A stretch of DNA of 64,000 nt from Prorocentrum cordatum. Taxonomy: Eukaryota > Sar > Dinophyceae > Prorocentrales > Prorocentraceae. Location of the stretch: contig CAUYUJ010016467.1 in the NCBI GenBank assembly GCA_963575745.1, positions 50,001 to 114,000 of the forward strand. Reading direction: 5' to 3'. This document shows, piece by piece, positions 10,650 to 21,989 of the stretch. The notes under the pieces are model-generated. The model did not search any database. It worked only from the letters and a program-made list of their open reading frames with translations, and was not told the origin of the DNA. Position 1 is the first letter of the stretch; the number at the start of each line of letters is the position of its first letter. A program made the translations under genes and the position numbers.

Positions 10650-11063
10650 CAGGAAGTCTTGAGTGGGAGCCTCGTCTGTGAGTGAATAGAGAGGAATTTT
10701 CGAGCGGGGGCACCCTCCCCATGGGGCCTGCGCTTCATGTTGCCAATCCGAGGCGGCCATCCTCAAACCTGTAAGTTTCGTCACTTTTGGCCGCTTGAGG
10801 CTTCAACTTTGAGGACGTCTCGATCGGGAGCGTCGTCTGTGAGTGAATGGAGAGGAAGTCTCGAGCGGGAGCCCCCTCCTTGTCGGGCCCGCATTTCATG
10901 CTATTAGTCCGAGGTGGCCATCCTCAAGTTTGTAGCTGTCGTCGCTGTGGGGGTCTTGTGGCCTGAGTCTTGAGGAAGTCGCGTGCGGGAGCATCGTCCG
11001 TGAGCCAACGCGATGCAGTTTCGAGCGGGAGCCCTGTCCTTGTGGGGACCGCTTTTCATAGTC

Positions 11064-11097
<34 letters not shown>

Positions 11098-11139
11098 CAG
11101 TAGTAGTAGTAGTAGTAGTAGTTGTTGTTGTTGTAGTTT

Positions 11140-11223
<84 letters not shown>

Positions 11224-11241
11224 CAGTAGTAGTAGTAGTAA

Positions 11242-11278
<37 letters not shown>

Positions 11279-11930
11279 TTTCTAATCCGAGGTGGCCATC
11301 CTCGAACCCGTAGCTGTCAGTACTTTGGGGGTTCTTGAGGCCCGAATCTTGAGCACGTCTCGATCGGGAGCGTCGCCTGGTGGAGTGGCGAGGAAGTTGT
11401 CGGGCGAGAGCCCCCCCTCTCATGGGGCCCGCACTTCATATTTCAGGAGGAAAAGAAACACACAGACACAATTAATCCTCGATTCCCCAGAAAATATGTG
11501 AAGATATGGGAAGTGGGGGGGAAGACAGAAACCCAGAAGATATGGGAAAATATGGGGGATCCTTTTATTTGTGTGTGTATTTATTTGTGTGTCCTGGGGC
11601 CCGCACTTCATATTGCGAATCCGAGGTGGACCTCCTCAGCCTTGTAACCGTCGTCAGTTTGGGGGGTCTTGAGGCCTGAATCCCAGGGAAGTCTTGAGCG
11701 GGGGCCTCGTCTGCGAGAGAATGGCTTTCGAGTGGGAACCCCCTTCCTTTGGGACCGCACTTCCTGCTACCAGTCCGGGACGGCCATCCTCAAGCTTGTA
11801 GCTGTCGTCATTGTGGGGTTCTTGAGGTTTGACTCTGGAGGGAGCCTCTTCTGTGAGAGAATGGTAAGGACATCTCGATTGGGAGCCTCATGTGTGGGTG
11901 GGAGGCGGGGAAGTCTCGAGCAGGAGCTCT
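10650..11930. repeat. Tandem satellite, ~163 bp unit, six copies
   Basis: Units start near 10651, 10814, 10976, 11354, 11689 and 11868. Each opens with a GAGCGGGAGC(G/C)TCGTCTGTGAGTG-type block, then GGGGCCCGCACTTCAT, then TCCGAGGTGGCCATCCTCAA. The third copy is stretched by an AGT microsatellite (11057-11280) placed just after CTTTTCAT, and the fourth by a 153 bp insertion at the corresponding place. Confidence 0.85.
11443..11595. mobile_element. AT-rich insertion flanked by a 19 bp direct repeat
   Basis: GGGGCCCGCACTTCATATT occurs at 11424-11442 and again from 11596. The 153 bases between are AT-rich (AAAATATGTGAAGATATGGG, TTTATTTGTGTGTG) and unlike their surroundings. The flank duplication suggests an inserted element, although slippage between satellite copies is an alternative. 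Confidence 0.55.
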
Positions 11931-12246
11931 CAGAGTGCACGAAAAGGCCGCAATAAATCCCATCATGCCGATGACTCCAAGTGATCTACATGGCGGAAAG
12001 CATGGAGAGCCAGTGGCGGCAAAAGGCTTGCATGCGACGGGCCATCATGGGCCACTCCTTCAAGCCATCAGAAGAGGAGAAGGAGGAAAAGGGGGAACAT
12101 GAATCCCGGAGGACGATGGCGACGGTCGGGCGCAGGGGGGAACTGTTGTGTCCGGGCCGGCGGTGGTAACCCATCATCGGCCGAATCGGGGGCAGGGGGA
12201 AACACTTGTCTCTAGGGCACGGGTGGTCTTGCTAGTGCACGTTTGC

Positions 12247-12738
12247 ATGGAGGTTCGGTTCACGGCCGTGCAGGACGAGCTGAAAAAATTGGGACTCATG
12301 CAAGAGCAACGGGCCACCGTCGTGTTTTTTCCCCCCGAATTTCAGCGAGAAGACGAACAGCGGCACGAGGAGTGCGCAGTGGGCCAGCTCTTTCGCCCCC
12401 GCTTCCTACCGCAAAGAATTTGGATGCAGTTGCACGACTTCGAGGAATCCCTGCTCTACCAGAAGGTCGCCGAACTGCTGCTACAGGGCGTCGCAGGCGC
12501 TGATGACGACAGCAAGGCCGAGGCGCGGGCGAGGCCCTTGCTCATGTTCAGGCCCAGGGAGCATGCGCTCACGTGGCAGAGTTCGGGGCCGCGCGTCGCG
12601 CGCCGCGCGGGGTTCGTCGTGACGCACGCGCCCTGCCTGACCTCCACGTTGTCGCGGGGTCATTCGCTGCGCAAGGGAGTCGCCGTCCACTGCGCCAGGG
12701 ACGAGGGCGCTGGCCGCGCGGGCATGTCTGACGAGTAG
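12247..12738 (+). CDS. Hypothetical 163-residue ORF, possibly one exon
   Basis: I do not recognise this protein. From the ATG at 12247 the first ~85 residues have a balanced, charged composition (VQDELKKLGLMQEQRATVVF; LHDFEESLLYQKVAELLLQG) that stands out from the surrounding low-complexity frames and looks like a folded, mostly helical segment. After about residue 95 it becomes Arg/Ala/Gly-rich and may already be intron. No signal peptide or membrane segment is seen. It lies between the two possible methyltransferase exons on the same strand but resembles no part of that fold known to me. It could be an exon of an unrelated gene or a gene fragment. Confidence 0.3.
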   Translation: MEVRFTAVQDELKKLGLMQEQRATVVFFPPEFQREDEQRHEECAVGQLFRPRFLPQRIWMQLHDFEESLLYQKVAELLLQGVAGADDDSKAEARARPLLMFRPREHALTWQSSGPRVARRAGFVVTHAPCLTSTLSRGHSLRKGVAVHCARDEGAGRAGMSDE

Positions 12739-13199
12739 CGTTGGCTGCCCCTCATCGTCATGCCCTCCCGCGCCGCGCGCGTGCGGACATGTTGATCCCC
12801 CAACCGCCCTCGCGCGAGGTTCTGGGGCGCGGGCCGCCAGCATCCTTGCGGATCACGCTCATGAGCTTGCACAAAACAGCGGTGACCTCCGGGGCTCGGG
12901 TGGCGCAGCTCGCAGCAGAGCTGGGCTTCGCGTTTCCCTCCGCCTTGGCGCGGCAGCGCGCGGCTAGAGGCCCGCGGACTTGTCCCAAAGGTTTAGTCTC
13001 GCGCGCCAGCGGCCCGAGGGGTTGCCCCGACGGCCCGGGCCGTGGGGTTGCCCCAACGGCTTTGTTATTTTACCGACGGAGAGCGCACCCGTGCTGGCCG
13101 AAACGGCGGCGGCGCCAAAGAAATTCGGCACGCGCGCCGTGGCAATGGAACGTTGATGCGCGCGCCTTTGCAGTAGAAATGCTGGAGGTGGCGGCGGGG

Positions 13200-13490
13200 A
13201 TGAAAAATGCCGAAGGGGGGGGGGGGGGCGGGACAGGGCAACGAAGGAGGCGGCAACCTAAGGTGGCGGAGACGGAGGTGGAGGGGGAGGAAGAGGGAAA
13301 GGAAAATGAGGAGGAGGAGAAAAAAGGAGGAGGAGGGGGAAGAGGAGGAGGGGGAAGGATGAGAAGAAGGAGGATGAGGGGAACTATGAGGAGGAGGAGG
13401 CGGAGGAGGAGGAGGAGGAGGAAAAGGAGGAGGAGGAGCAGGAGGAGGAGGAGGTGGAGGCGGAGGAGAAGGAGGAAAAGGATGCATAGT
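13200..13490. repeat. GGA/GAG imperfect microsatellite
   Basis: Purine-only tract of GGA, GAGG and AAGGAGG words, about 290 bases. Frames across it are artefacts. Confidence 0.95.
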
Positions 13491-13499
13491 AGAACGGGA

Positions 13500-13984
13500 G
13501 GGTGGCTTCCGCCATGGCAATGAGGAATGGGCGATGGGCAAGCTACACACACATTTTTGCGGAAGTCGGAATACTTGATGCACGCGTGCGTGGGCCGGGC
13601 ATCCCAGCAGGGCGGGCCGCTGTTATTCAGCGAGCCTCCAGCAAACGCTGGTTGGAGCTGCCTCTGAAGCGGACTATCTGATATATTGTAGTGGCCTCCG
13701 GCCAAAGCCGCCGGTCCGGGACGCTTCCGTTGTTGCCGGAAGCGCCTGATGGCGGTCATGACCGGCGACGACGGCGAGCGGTGAGGATGATGATGTGGAT
13801 TGGGAATGGAGGCGTTGTAGTAGTAGGATGATGATGAGGAGGAGGAGGGGGAGGAAGATAATCATGATGAGGTGGGGGGGGCGGGGGGGAAGGGCAGGAG
13901 TTGCAGGATGCTGAGGAGGAAGTGGGAAGTGGAAGAGGGGAGGGAGAAGGAGGATATTTTGGGCGGTTGTTGGAGATGTTCGGC
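13500..13984. other. Mixed non-coding sequence with short GAT/GAG runs
   Basis: No gene recognised. GATGATGATG and GGAGGAGG runs lie at about 13780-13930. Confidence 0.6.
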
Positions 13985-14540
13985 GGTTGTTGGATAGCCT
14001 CTTTGGGGCCAGGCGTTGGCCCTTTTGGGTTTGAGTTTCTCTGGGGGGGTCTTGGAGGGAAGACGTCTTGGACGCATTTCTTTTGACTGCTGGGGGCCTT
14101 TACGGGGCTTCAGGGAGTATTTTCGGGGCCAGTTGGAAGTGTCTTGGGGCCTCTTCAGGCCTCTTGGGGCCCAAAAGGCGCCTGCGAGGCCGCCGTCTTG
14201 GCGCCCTCTCAGGCGCCTCTTGGGCCCGTCCTGGGGTCCTCTTGGGCCTTTTCTGGGGGCCTCTTGGGCTATTGTGTGCCCTTCTTCTTGGGCCGTTTTT
14301 AAGCCCTGTTGGCGGCTTTTTGGGTCGTTTTGGGGCTCTTTTGGGGCGTCTGCGACGTTCTGAAGGCCCAAGAGGCGTATATACTAAAATTATACGCTTC
14401 CGCGGGGCTTTTGAAGGCATTTTGGAGGCTTCTGGAGCCGTCTTGGGGACATGCTTGGCGTCTTGTAGCGATCGTTCGGCGACTCGGGGCCCTCTTGGCC
14501 CATGTCGGGGCCCTCCTGGGCGAGGGGGCCGTCCCGGAGC
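13985..14540. repeat. CTTGG-rich dispersed element, copy B
   Basis: Same word set and order as 31475-32190: TCTTGGGCCCGTCCTGGGG, a row of CCTCTTGGGCC words, CGAAGG-type AT-rich break, then GCCGTCTTGGGGACATG and CTTGTAGCGATCGTTCGG. Non-coding and intron-like. Confidence 0.65.
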
Positions 14541-14700
14541 GAGCTGGAGGTCCGATTCCGGCGTGGGAATTCAATCGACCCCCCCAAACCCCTACCCTGG
14601 CAGAGTCACCCCGGCACCCACCCCCTAGTAGAGCTGAAGCTCAGGAATTGAGGCTCAGATTGTTCTGAGGTCTGTGAAACTCACACGCCAGATCGGCGGA
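14541..14700 (+). repeat. Dispersed repeat R4, copy 1
   Basis: Very similar to 32191-32372: GAGCTGGAGGTCCGATT, a CCCCTACCCTGGCAGAG block, CACCCCGGCACCCACC, GAGCTGAAGCTCA and GTCTGTGAAACTCACACGCC occur in the same order. It follows a CTTGG element in both places, so the two probably form one larger repeat unit. Confidence 0.85.
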
Positions 14701-15400
14701 TTTGTCGTCGTGTGTCCTGCCCCCCCATTCGATATTCCTCCCGACGCTGCTGCTTGCAAGGCTGTGCAGCATCCGGCTGAATACTCTGGGCGCCCGAATG
14801 TTGACCAGAGGAATTTCGGCCACGTTCGCTGGACAGCTTGTGTAGCTTTGGGCGCTTGGCGGTTTGTCCGCCCGCTTTCCCACCCTTCCTCCCACGCCCG
14901 TTCCTTTTTCTTTCTGCGGATGCGAGAACGTGTAGTCCTGTGCTGGTGTCCATAGGTGACCCAATATGTCATGCGCTCGGCGTGGTGGCTTCGAGGTAAT
15001 CCGTGGCCGCGGGCTGCCGCCGCAGCGCGCTCAGTGCGTTTGCCTGCCTGCTCTGTCTCTCTGTTTCTTCTCCTCTTTCCCCTTGTCCGCTCCGCTCCGC
15101 CCTCCTGCTTGAATCTTCGACGGCACGTGTCGAGAGGCAACCGCGGAAGTATTAGGTTTGCTTCGCGCTGCCCTGGCGTGTAGGAAATTGTTTTTCTAAT
15201 TAACGGCAGCGCGTACCATGCCACTGCGGCCGGCTGAGACGTGACAGCACATGGTCGGGGCTGTGGTATTTGTCAGAAGGGGGCCAAAACACATGTTTTT
15301 TTGGGTGTTGCTCCCGAAACGCGTGCCAGCATGGAACCAGGGGTCGGGTTCGGGGACCCACTCGGGGCGTGGATGCCTTGAGCGACAGGGGTGTTCATGG
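14701..15400. other. No gene recognised
   Basis: Open frames on both strands (longest about 190 codons, minus) lack any recognisable domain. One short AT-richer patch at 15180-15205. Confidence 0.5.
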
Positions 15401-15404
15401 GAGA

Positions 15405-15535
15405 AAGAGGAGGTAGAGGAGAGGAGGAGGAGAAGGAGGAGGAGGAGGAGGAGCAGGAGGAAAAGGGCGGAGGTGGAGGAGGAGGAGGAGGAGGAGGAGG
15501 AGGAGAAGGAGGAGGGGGAGGAGGAGGGGGAGACT
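15405..15535. repeat. GGA microsatellite
   Basis: Dense GGA/GAG triplets directly upstream of the methyltransferase exon, with a few AAG and CAG interruptions. Confidence 0.95.
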
Positions 15536-15563
15536 GGCCCCGGAGGAAGCCCCTCGGGTGCAG

Positions 15564-15930
15564 GATTCGCGTCCCCCGATGCCCGCCTGCTCCCGCGTGC
15601 CGAGGACTGCCAGGCCCTCCGCAATGGCGGCCCCGTTGACCTGGCGCTCTGCTGCGACTGCCTCTACATGCCGGAGCTCCACCCGCAGCTCCTGGATTCG
15701 CTGGCCGCGAGCCTGGATCCAGCGAGCGGCGTGGCGCTGGTCTGCTTCGCCCTGCACGGCCAGGTTCCGGACGAGGCCGTCTTCGGGTTCTTTTCCGCCG
15801 CGGAGCGCCGCGGTTTTGTGGTGGAGGAGCTCGGGGAGCGGCAGTGGCCTCCGCGCTGCACCAACATGCCGAGCAAGCGCAGCTACGTGTACGCCAGAGC
15901 CCTGCGGCCCGCGCCGCCCGCGTCTGGGCA
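15564..15930 (+). CDS. C-terminal exon of a METTL21-type protein-lysine methyltransferase (partial)
   Basis: The frame reads RAEDCQALRNGGPVDLALCC, then DCLYMPELHPQLLDSLAASL, then SGVALVCFALHG, and near 15800 FGFFSAAERRGFVVEELGE. This is the layout of the second half of methyltransferase-16 (METTL21/FAM86-like) enzymes: a (F/V)DLVL-x-(S/A)D-x-(L/V)Y strand, a helix ending in SLAASL, a GGVAL-type strand and an FF...GF-x-VEEL close. In this family Asp/Tyr of the DxxY segment contribute to substrate lysine binding; here the sequence is CDCLY. A plausible acceptor is CAG at 15561-15563, right after the GGA microsatellite. No stop follows until 16243, and residues after about 15930 are low-complexity, so a donor near there or a read-through tail is likely. 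Motif I would be the exon at 8707. Confidence 0.6.
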
Positions 15931-15934
15931 AGAC

Positions 15935-17080
15935 CGCTCGAGCTCGCATGTTACAAGGCCACGGCGCCTCCATCCCCCTCCGGTGGGTCCCGGGGTTCGC
16001 GGAGGCCCCAGGCGCCCTCTGGCGGCCTCCGAAGGCCCAGTGGAGGCAAAGACGTCTCGAGTCCTCGAGCCTCGCTCCTCCTCTTGCCGCTCCTCCTCCG
16101 CCTTCTCCTCGGCCTCCGGAGGGCCTCTGCTTGGCCCAGTCAGAGAAGGATTCGGGGTTGAAGAGCCAGTGCCGTGGAATGCCGTCCGTTGCAGGGACCG
16201 TTTCCCTCAGGACCCCTTCCCCTCGCATGCCAAAGGCGACTGAGGAGGAAGGAGGGGGCAGCGAGGGAGGGAGGAGGAGGAGGAGCAGGAGCAGGAGGTT
16301 GAGGGAGGGAGACAAACAGTGAACAAGGTTCGGGGGAAAGAGGGGGGCGCGTGTGTCGAGGGCAGGAAAAGATCCATATCGGCGGCCCCACGGGCCAGGA
16401 CCCTGGGGCGGCGACACCGTGGGTACGGGGCATTGTGTTCGCGGACATCCACGCGACCGCGTATCCATGGGAGCGCGCCCCGGAATCCATGCTCCTCCAG
16501 GGCAGGGGGGGTCTCTGGCGGGATCTCGCCCGTCTCTCTGCACTTCACCGTCATTGCGGACGTGAACTGTTACTTGGCGTGTCGCGCCACTGGTTCTTGC
16601 TAATCACGCTTCTCTCCGATTTGTTTTTGAAACTGGGCGTATTTCCTCGATTTCGGCCTGTGGGGCCCGATATTGGGACCCAGGACCACGAAACATGGAT
16701 CCGTGTCATGACCTCTGGGGCCACGGATTGAAACATCTCGACGGCGGATGTCTGGGTCCGGGCGCGACACGCTAACCACGTCTTGGTCCCCGAGCATCAT
16801 TGGCGCGAGTGCCTCCCGCCCCGCGGAGCGGAGCCGCACGGTATCAGCTCGCAGGGCATAGTGTGCCGCCGGAGCCGCCGCCGAGACACGCTAAGCAAAC
16901 GTTCTCGACCGTAGAGAACTCCTCCTTGCCGCAGCACAGCGCGTGTCGTCAGACCGGGCGTGGCGTTGCGCCCGAGGCTTCTTGTTGCAATTTTGTGTTT
17001 GTAGAGGCCTCTGGCCAGTCATGCTTGATTTAGGGCGGATTTAGGTTGAGTCGGTTGAGTGTTTTTGTGTTTTGATGCCG
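15935..17080. other. No gene recognised
   Basis: GC-rich sequence with purine runs near 16250-16330. Open frames are compositional. No repeat family identified. Confidence 0.5.
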
Positions 17081-17084
17081 ACGA

Positions 17085-17239
17085 CGATTGTAATGATGGT
17101 GGTTATCAAATCGTAGTGCTGATGGTGGTGGCGATGGTGATGGTGATGATGGTGGTGCTCATCACATCCAGAATCACCATAATCACCATCACCATCATCA
17201 CCATCACAACCGCCCTCACCATACCATCATCACCATCCC

Positions 17240-17286
<47 letters not shown>

Positions 17287-17335
17287 CCACCACCATCCAT
17301 ACCATCAGCATCGCCATCACCATCACCATCGTCAC
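17085..17335. repeat. GAT/CAT imperfect microsatellite
   Basis: TGATGGTGGTG runs followed by CACCATCATCATC runs; the direction switches near 17160. Confidence 0.95.
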
Positions 17336-17343
17336 CATTGTGG

Positions 17344-17363
17344 TCCGTAGGACTTGGCTCAAG
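17344..17363 (+). other. Spliced-leader-like sequence, gapped match
   Basis: TCCGTAG, then GAC, then TTGGCTCAAG, followed at once by GTAATG. The first seven and last ten bases equal the two ends of the dinoflagellate SL; the middle is two bases shorter and the Sm-site core is lost. It could be a decayed SL gene copy (SL followed by GT) or a relict SL of a retroposed mRNA. Confidence 0.4.
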
Positions 17364-17364
17364 G

Positions 17365-17830
17365 TAATGTCGTCGTCCGCTCCTGCGGTTTCCCCGAGCC
17401 CTCATTCGGTTTCCCCGAGCCCTGCGGCCTCCCCGAGCCCTGCGGCCTCGTCCTCTCCTTTGGTTTCCCCGAGCCCTGCTTCTTCGAGAGCGCCCTCGGC
17501 GGCTTCTTCGACAGCGGCCGCGGCGGTTTCTTCGAGAGCGGCATCCTCGAGCCGTGCGGCCTCGTCGAGAGCGGCCCCGTCGAGCCGCGCGGCCTCGGCG
17601 GCCTCGTCGAGGGCAGCTTCGCCAAGCCGCGGCAGCTGCAACAGCTCGGACGCCGATGCTGACGTAGGGTCCGACGCCGACGGCGCCGACGGAGTTGCCG
17701 ACGCAGCGGGCTCCTGGGCATTTCCATTTTGCGCGTCCGCCTCATTTCGGCAACCCCCTCAGACGCTTCGCGGCCCCCATCCGCAATGCCTCGGGCTCCA
17801 CCCCTCTGGCGGCGCGCTACCTAAGAGGAG
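17365..17830. other. Low-complexity pentamer-repeat DNA
   Basis: Repeated CCCCGAGCC-CTGCGG-type units give Ser/Pro/Ala frames on plus and GLGEAAGLGE-type frames on minus. Both strands stay open because of unit length. I do not call a gene. Confidence 0.5.
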
Positions 17831-18039
17831 AGAGTCATCCTGCGTTACTCGCAGCTGCATGGGGTTGGGCCCTTACGACGGCGACGACTTCCACGAGGAC
17901 GACGAGGTGAAGACGGCGACGACGACGACGACGACACATCCTCTCCGCAGCCGCCTCCTCATCCTCCTCTCCTTTCCTCCCACGTACCTGGTCATCCATC
18001 CAACCTTCCACTGTGTTCCTCCCACGAATCCTCGTCGTC

Positions 18040-18226
18040 GTTGTCCTCCTCCTCCTCCTCCTCCTCCTCCTGCTCATCCTCCTGATCCCCCTGTGCCTCG
18101 TACCCTGCATCCCCCTCTCCTCGCCTTTCTTCTTCTTCCTCCTCATCATTATCATCACCATCATCATCGTCAGCAGCAGCAGTATCGGCATCCTCAGCAT
18201 CATCATCATAGTCGTCAACATCATCG

Positions 18227-18258
<32 letters not shown>

Positions 18259-18620
18259 GTTCTCATCATCATAATCAGCATCCCCCCGTGGCCCATGGCC
18301 CTCTTCCTGCTCACCCTTTTTCCTGCTCTCCTGCCCCTCCTGCTCCTCATCCTCCTCCTTCTCCTCCTCCTCACGCTCCCCCTCATCCCCCTCCTCCTCC
18401 TCCTCCGCTCCGCCTCCCCCCCTCCCCCACCAGCAGCAGCAGCACTAGCACCAGCAGCAGCACCAGCAGCAGCACCATCAGCAGCAGCAGCAGCAGCAAC
18501 AGCCGCAGCAGCAGCATCACTGGCAGCACCGGCAGCAGCACCACGAGCACCTGCAGCAGCATTACCACTAGCAGCAGCAGCAGCAGTAGCAGCAGCCCTC
18601 TTGGGCCATCTTGGAGCCAT
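18040..18620 (+). repeat. Module M1, outlying direct copy
   Basis: TCC run, CCCCTGTGCCTCGTACC, CAT run, CCCCCGTGGCCCATGGCCC, TCC run, then CAGCAG run with CACTGGCAGCACC. The same series recurs at 20805-21430 (same strand) and 26400-27020 (opposite strand). Non-coding; its long frames follow the triplets. Confidence 0.85.
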
Positions 18621-18796
18621 CTTGGGGCCTCGGATGGTCATCGGAAGCGAAAAGGCGAGAAGGCACAAATCACATATTTTCTGTAAGTTTGTTTTAAAGA
18701 TTTTGGCATCTTGGGGGCCTCCTTGGAGGTCTCCGAGGCCTCTTGGAGCCGTCTTGGAGCGTTCTTGGGGCCCCTTGGAGAATCTTCGGGGCCATG

Positions 18797-18862
18797 GAGC
18801 TCTAACATAGCATGTTAGAGCTCCCAGGGAGCTCTAACATGGCATGTTAGAGCTCCATGTGA
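18797..18862. repeat. 32 bp palindromic satellite, two units
   Basis: GAGCTCTAACAT, then CATGTTAGAGCTCC pairs flanking the start of the left arm of the giant palindrome. Confidence 0.9.
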
Positions 18863-19661
18863 GCCCTAATCGTCATCATCATCACCCTCATCATCATCAT
18901 CATCATCGTCGTCGTCGTCGTCAGCATCATCATCATCATCATCGTCATCGTCATCATCATCGTCGTCGTCGTCACCATCATCATCAGCATCGTCGTCATC
19001 ATCATCATCGTCATCATCATCATCATCGTCATCATCACTGTCATCATCGTAGTCAGCATCCCCCCATGGCCCATGGCCCTCCTCCTGCTCACCCTTTTTC
19101 CTGCTATCCTGCTCCTCCTGCTCCTCATCCTCCTCCTTCTCCTCCTCGTCACGCTCCCCCTCCCCCTACCCCCTCCCCTGGACCTGGACGGGGCGCCCCG
19201 CGGGTAGTTAGAGAGCCCAAGATGGCCCAAGACGGCTCCAAGAGCTCCTCGGAGAGCCCGAGATGACCTCCGAGATGCTTCAAGATAGCCTAAGATGCCT
19301 CAAGATGGCCCCGAAGATTCTCCAAGGGGCCCCAAGAACGCTCCAAGACGGCTCCAAGAGGCCTCGGAGACCTCCACAGAGGCCCCCAAGATGCCAAAAT
19401 CTTTAAACAAACTTACAGAAAATATGTGATTTGTGCCTTCTCGCCTTTTCGCTTCCGATGACCATCCGAGGCCCCAAGATGGCTCCAAGATGGCCCAAGA
19501 GGGCCCCAAGAGGGGGCCAAGAGAGCCCCAATACGGGCCCAAGAGCGCCCAAGAGCGCTCCAAGAGCGCCCCAAGGGGGGTCCAGGAGGCTATTTTGTGG
19601 GTTCCCGAGGGGCAGGGCGATTTGAGGGATCCCCCTTCGTTGATCGATTTCCCTCACATGG

Positions 19662-20085
19662 TAGAGCTCCCAGGGAGCTCTAACATGGCATGTTAGAGCT
19701 CCCAGGGAGCTCTAACATGGTATGTTAGAGCTTCAGGGAGCTCGAACAAGCTACGTTAGATCTCCCTGGGAGCTCTAACATAGGATGTAAGAGCTCCCGT
19801 GGAGCTCTAACATGCTATGTTAGAGCTCCCGTGGAACTCTACCATGGCATGTTAGATCCCCCATGGAGCGCTAACATCGTATGGTTACGACTCCCACGGA
19901 CTGTAACATACATACGATGGTAGAGCTCCCAGGGAGCTCTAACAAATACTGCTAACATGGCTATGATATAGCTCCGAGGGAGCTCCAACAGCCATGTTAG
20001 AGCTCCCTGGGAGCTCTAACATAACATGTTAGAGTTCCCTGGAGCTGTAACATGCCATGTTAGAGCTCCCTGGGAGCTCTAACCT
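19662..20085. repeat. 32 bp palindromic satellite array
   Basis: Unit: GTTAGAGCTCC, three bases, GGAGCTCTAAC, then AT-NN-CAT. Both halves are self-complementary, so every unit is a hairpin and the array reads almost the same on both strands. About 13 units, some decayed. Confidence 0.93.
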
Positions 20086-20687
20086 ACCCGCCGCCGCCGC
20101 GGTCGCCCCTTAACCGTTTTACAATCGACTGCGCAACGGTTAAGACACCCCTCTCGCCAGGGGGGTCTTAACCGTTGCGCAATCGATTGTGGAACGGTTA
20201 GGCGCTCCGCCGCCGCCGCCGCCGCCGCCGCCCCTTAACCGTTTCGCAATCGATTGCGCAACGGTTAAGACCCCCTCTCGCCAGGGGGGAGCCTTAACCG
20301 TTGCGCAATCGATTGCGAAACGGTCACGCGCCGCCGCCGCCGCCCCGTATCCCGTTTTCACAATCGATGCGCTTCACGTTAAGTCGCCGCAGCCGCCGCC
20401 GCCGCGCCGCCTGCCGCTCGTAACCGCTTAACCATTTTGTTTCACAATCGATTGCGCAACGGTTAAGACCCCCCTCTCGCCAGGGGGGCCTTAACCGTTG
20501 CGCAATCGATTGTCAGACGGTTAAGCGCTCCGCCGCCGCCGCTGCCGCCGCCGCCCCTTAACCGCGTCGCAGTCGATTGCGCCAAACGTTAAGACCAAAG
20601 ACCGTCCCCTCTCAGCCAGGGGGGTCTTATAACCGATGCGCAATCGAATGTGAACGGTCAAGCGCACGCCGCCTGCCGGGCCCGCCG

Positions 20688-20720
<33 letters not shown>

Positions 20721-20800
20721 CCTTAACCGTTCCACAATCGATTGCGCAACGGTTAAGGCCCCCCCCCCCTCTCGCCAGGGGGGGGCCTTAACCGTTGCGC
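20086..20800. repeat. Hairpin array with GCC spacers, array 1
   Basis: Repeating structure: GCC run; hairpin of AACCGTT, a CAATCGATTG core and AACGGTT; a second hairpin AAGACCCCCC, CTCGCC, GGGGGTCTT; then the first hairpin again. About four to five periods. Loop and arm bases vary while the pairing is mostly kept. Confidence 0.92.
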
Positions 20801-21041
20801 AACGTTGTCCTCCTCCTCCTCCTGCTCATCCTCCTGATCCCCCTGTGCCTCGTACCTTGCATCCCCCTCTCCTCGCCTTTATTATTCTTCTTCTCCCTCC
20901 TCCTCATCATCATCACCATCATCATCACCATCAGCAGCAGCAGTATCGGCATCCTCAGCATCATCATCATCATCATCGTCGTCGTCATCATCATCATCGT
21001 CATCAGCATCATCAGCATCATCATCATCATCATCATCACCG

Positions 21042-21099
<58 letters not shown>

Positions 21100-21781
21100 T
21101 ATCATCGTTACCATCATCATAATCAGCATCCCCCCGTGGCCCATGGCCCTCCTCCTGCTCACCCTTTTTCCTGCTCTCCTGCTCCTCCTGCTCCTCCTTC
21201 TCCTCCTTCTCCTCCTCCTCACGCTCCCCCTCATCCCCCTCCTCCTCCTCCTCCGCTCCGCCTCCCCCCCTCCCCCACCAGCAGCAGCAGCACTAGCACC
21301 AGCAGCAGCACCAGCAGCAGCACCATCAGCAGCAGCAGCAGCAACAACCGCAGCAGCAGCATCACTGGCAGCACCGGCAGCAGCACCACGAGCACCTGCA
21401 GCAGCATTACCACTAGCAGCAGCAGCAGCAGGCAGCAGCCCTCTTGGGCAATCTTGGAGCCATCTTGGGGCCTCGGATGGTCATCGGAAGCTGTCTTGGA
21501 GCGTCTTGAAGCATCTTAGGCTATCTTGAAGCATCTCGGAGGTCATCTTGGGCTCTCCGAGGCGCTCTTGGAGCCGTCTTGGGCCATCTTGGGCTCTCTA
21601 ACTACCCGCGGGGCGCCCCGTCCAGGTCCAGGGGAGGGGGTAGGGGGAGGGGGAGCGTGAGGAGGAGGAGAAGGAGGAGGATGAGGAGCAAGAGGAGCAG
21701 GATAGCAGGAAAAAGGGTGAGCAGGAGGAGGGCCATGGGCCATGGGGGGATGCTGATTACGATGATGACGGTGATGATGAC

Positions 21782-21835
<54 letters not shown>

Positions 21836-21843
21836 AATGATGA

Positions 21844-21877
<34 letters not shown>

Positions 21878-21885
21878 GGTGGTGA

Positions 21886-21989
<104 letters not shown>

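Noticed and set aside
17340-18810. 448-codon Ser/Pro/His-rich plus frame and the matching minus frame
   Set aside because: Composition follows pentamer and CAT/TCC/CAG repeats; the same repeat recurs in non-coding mirrored copies.
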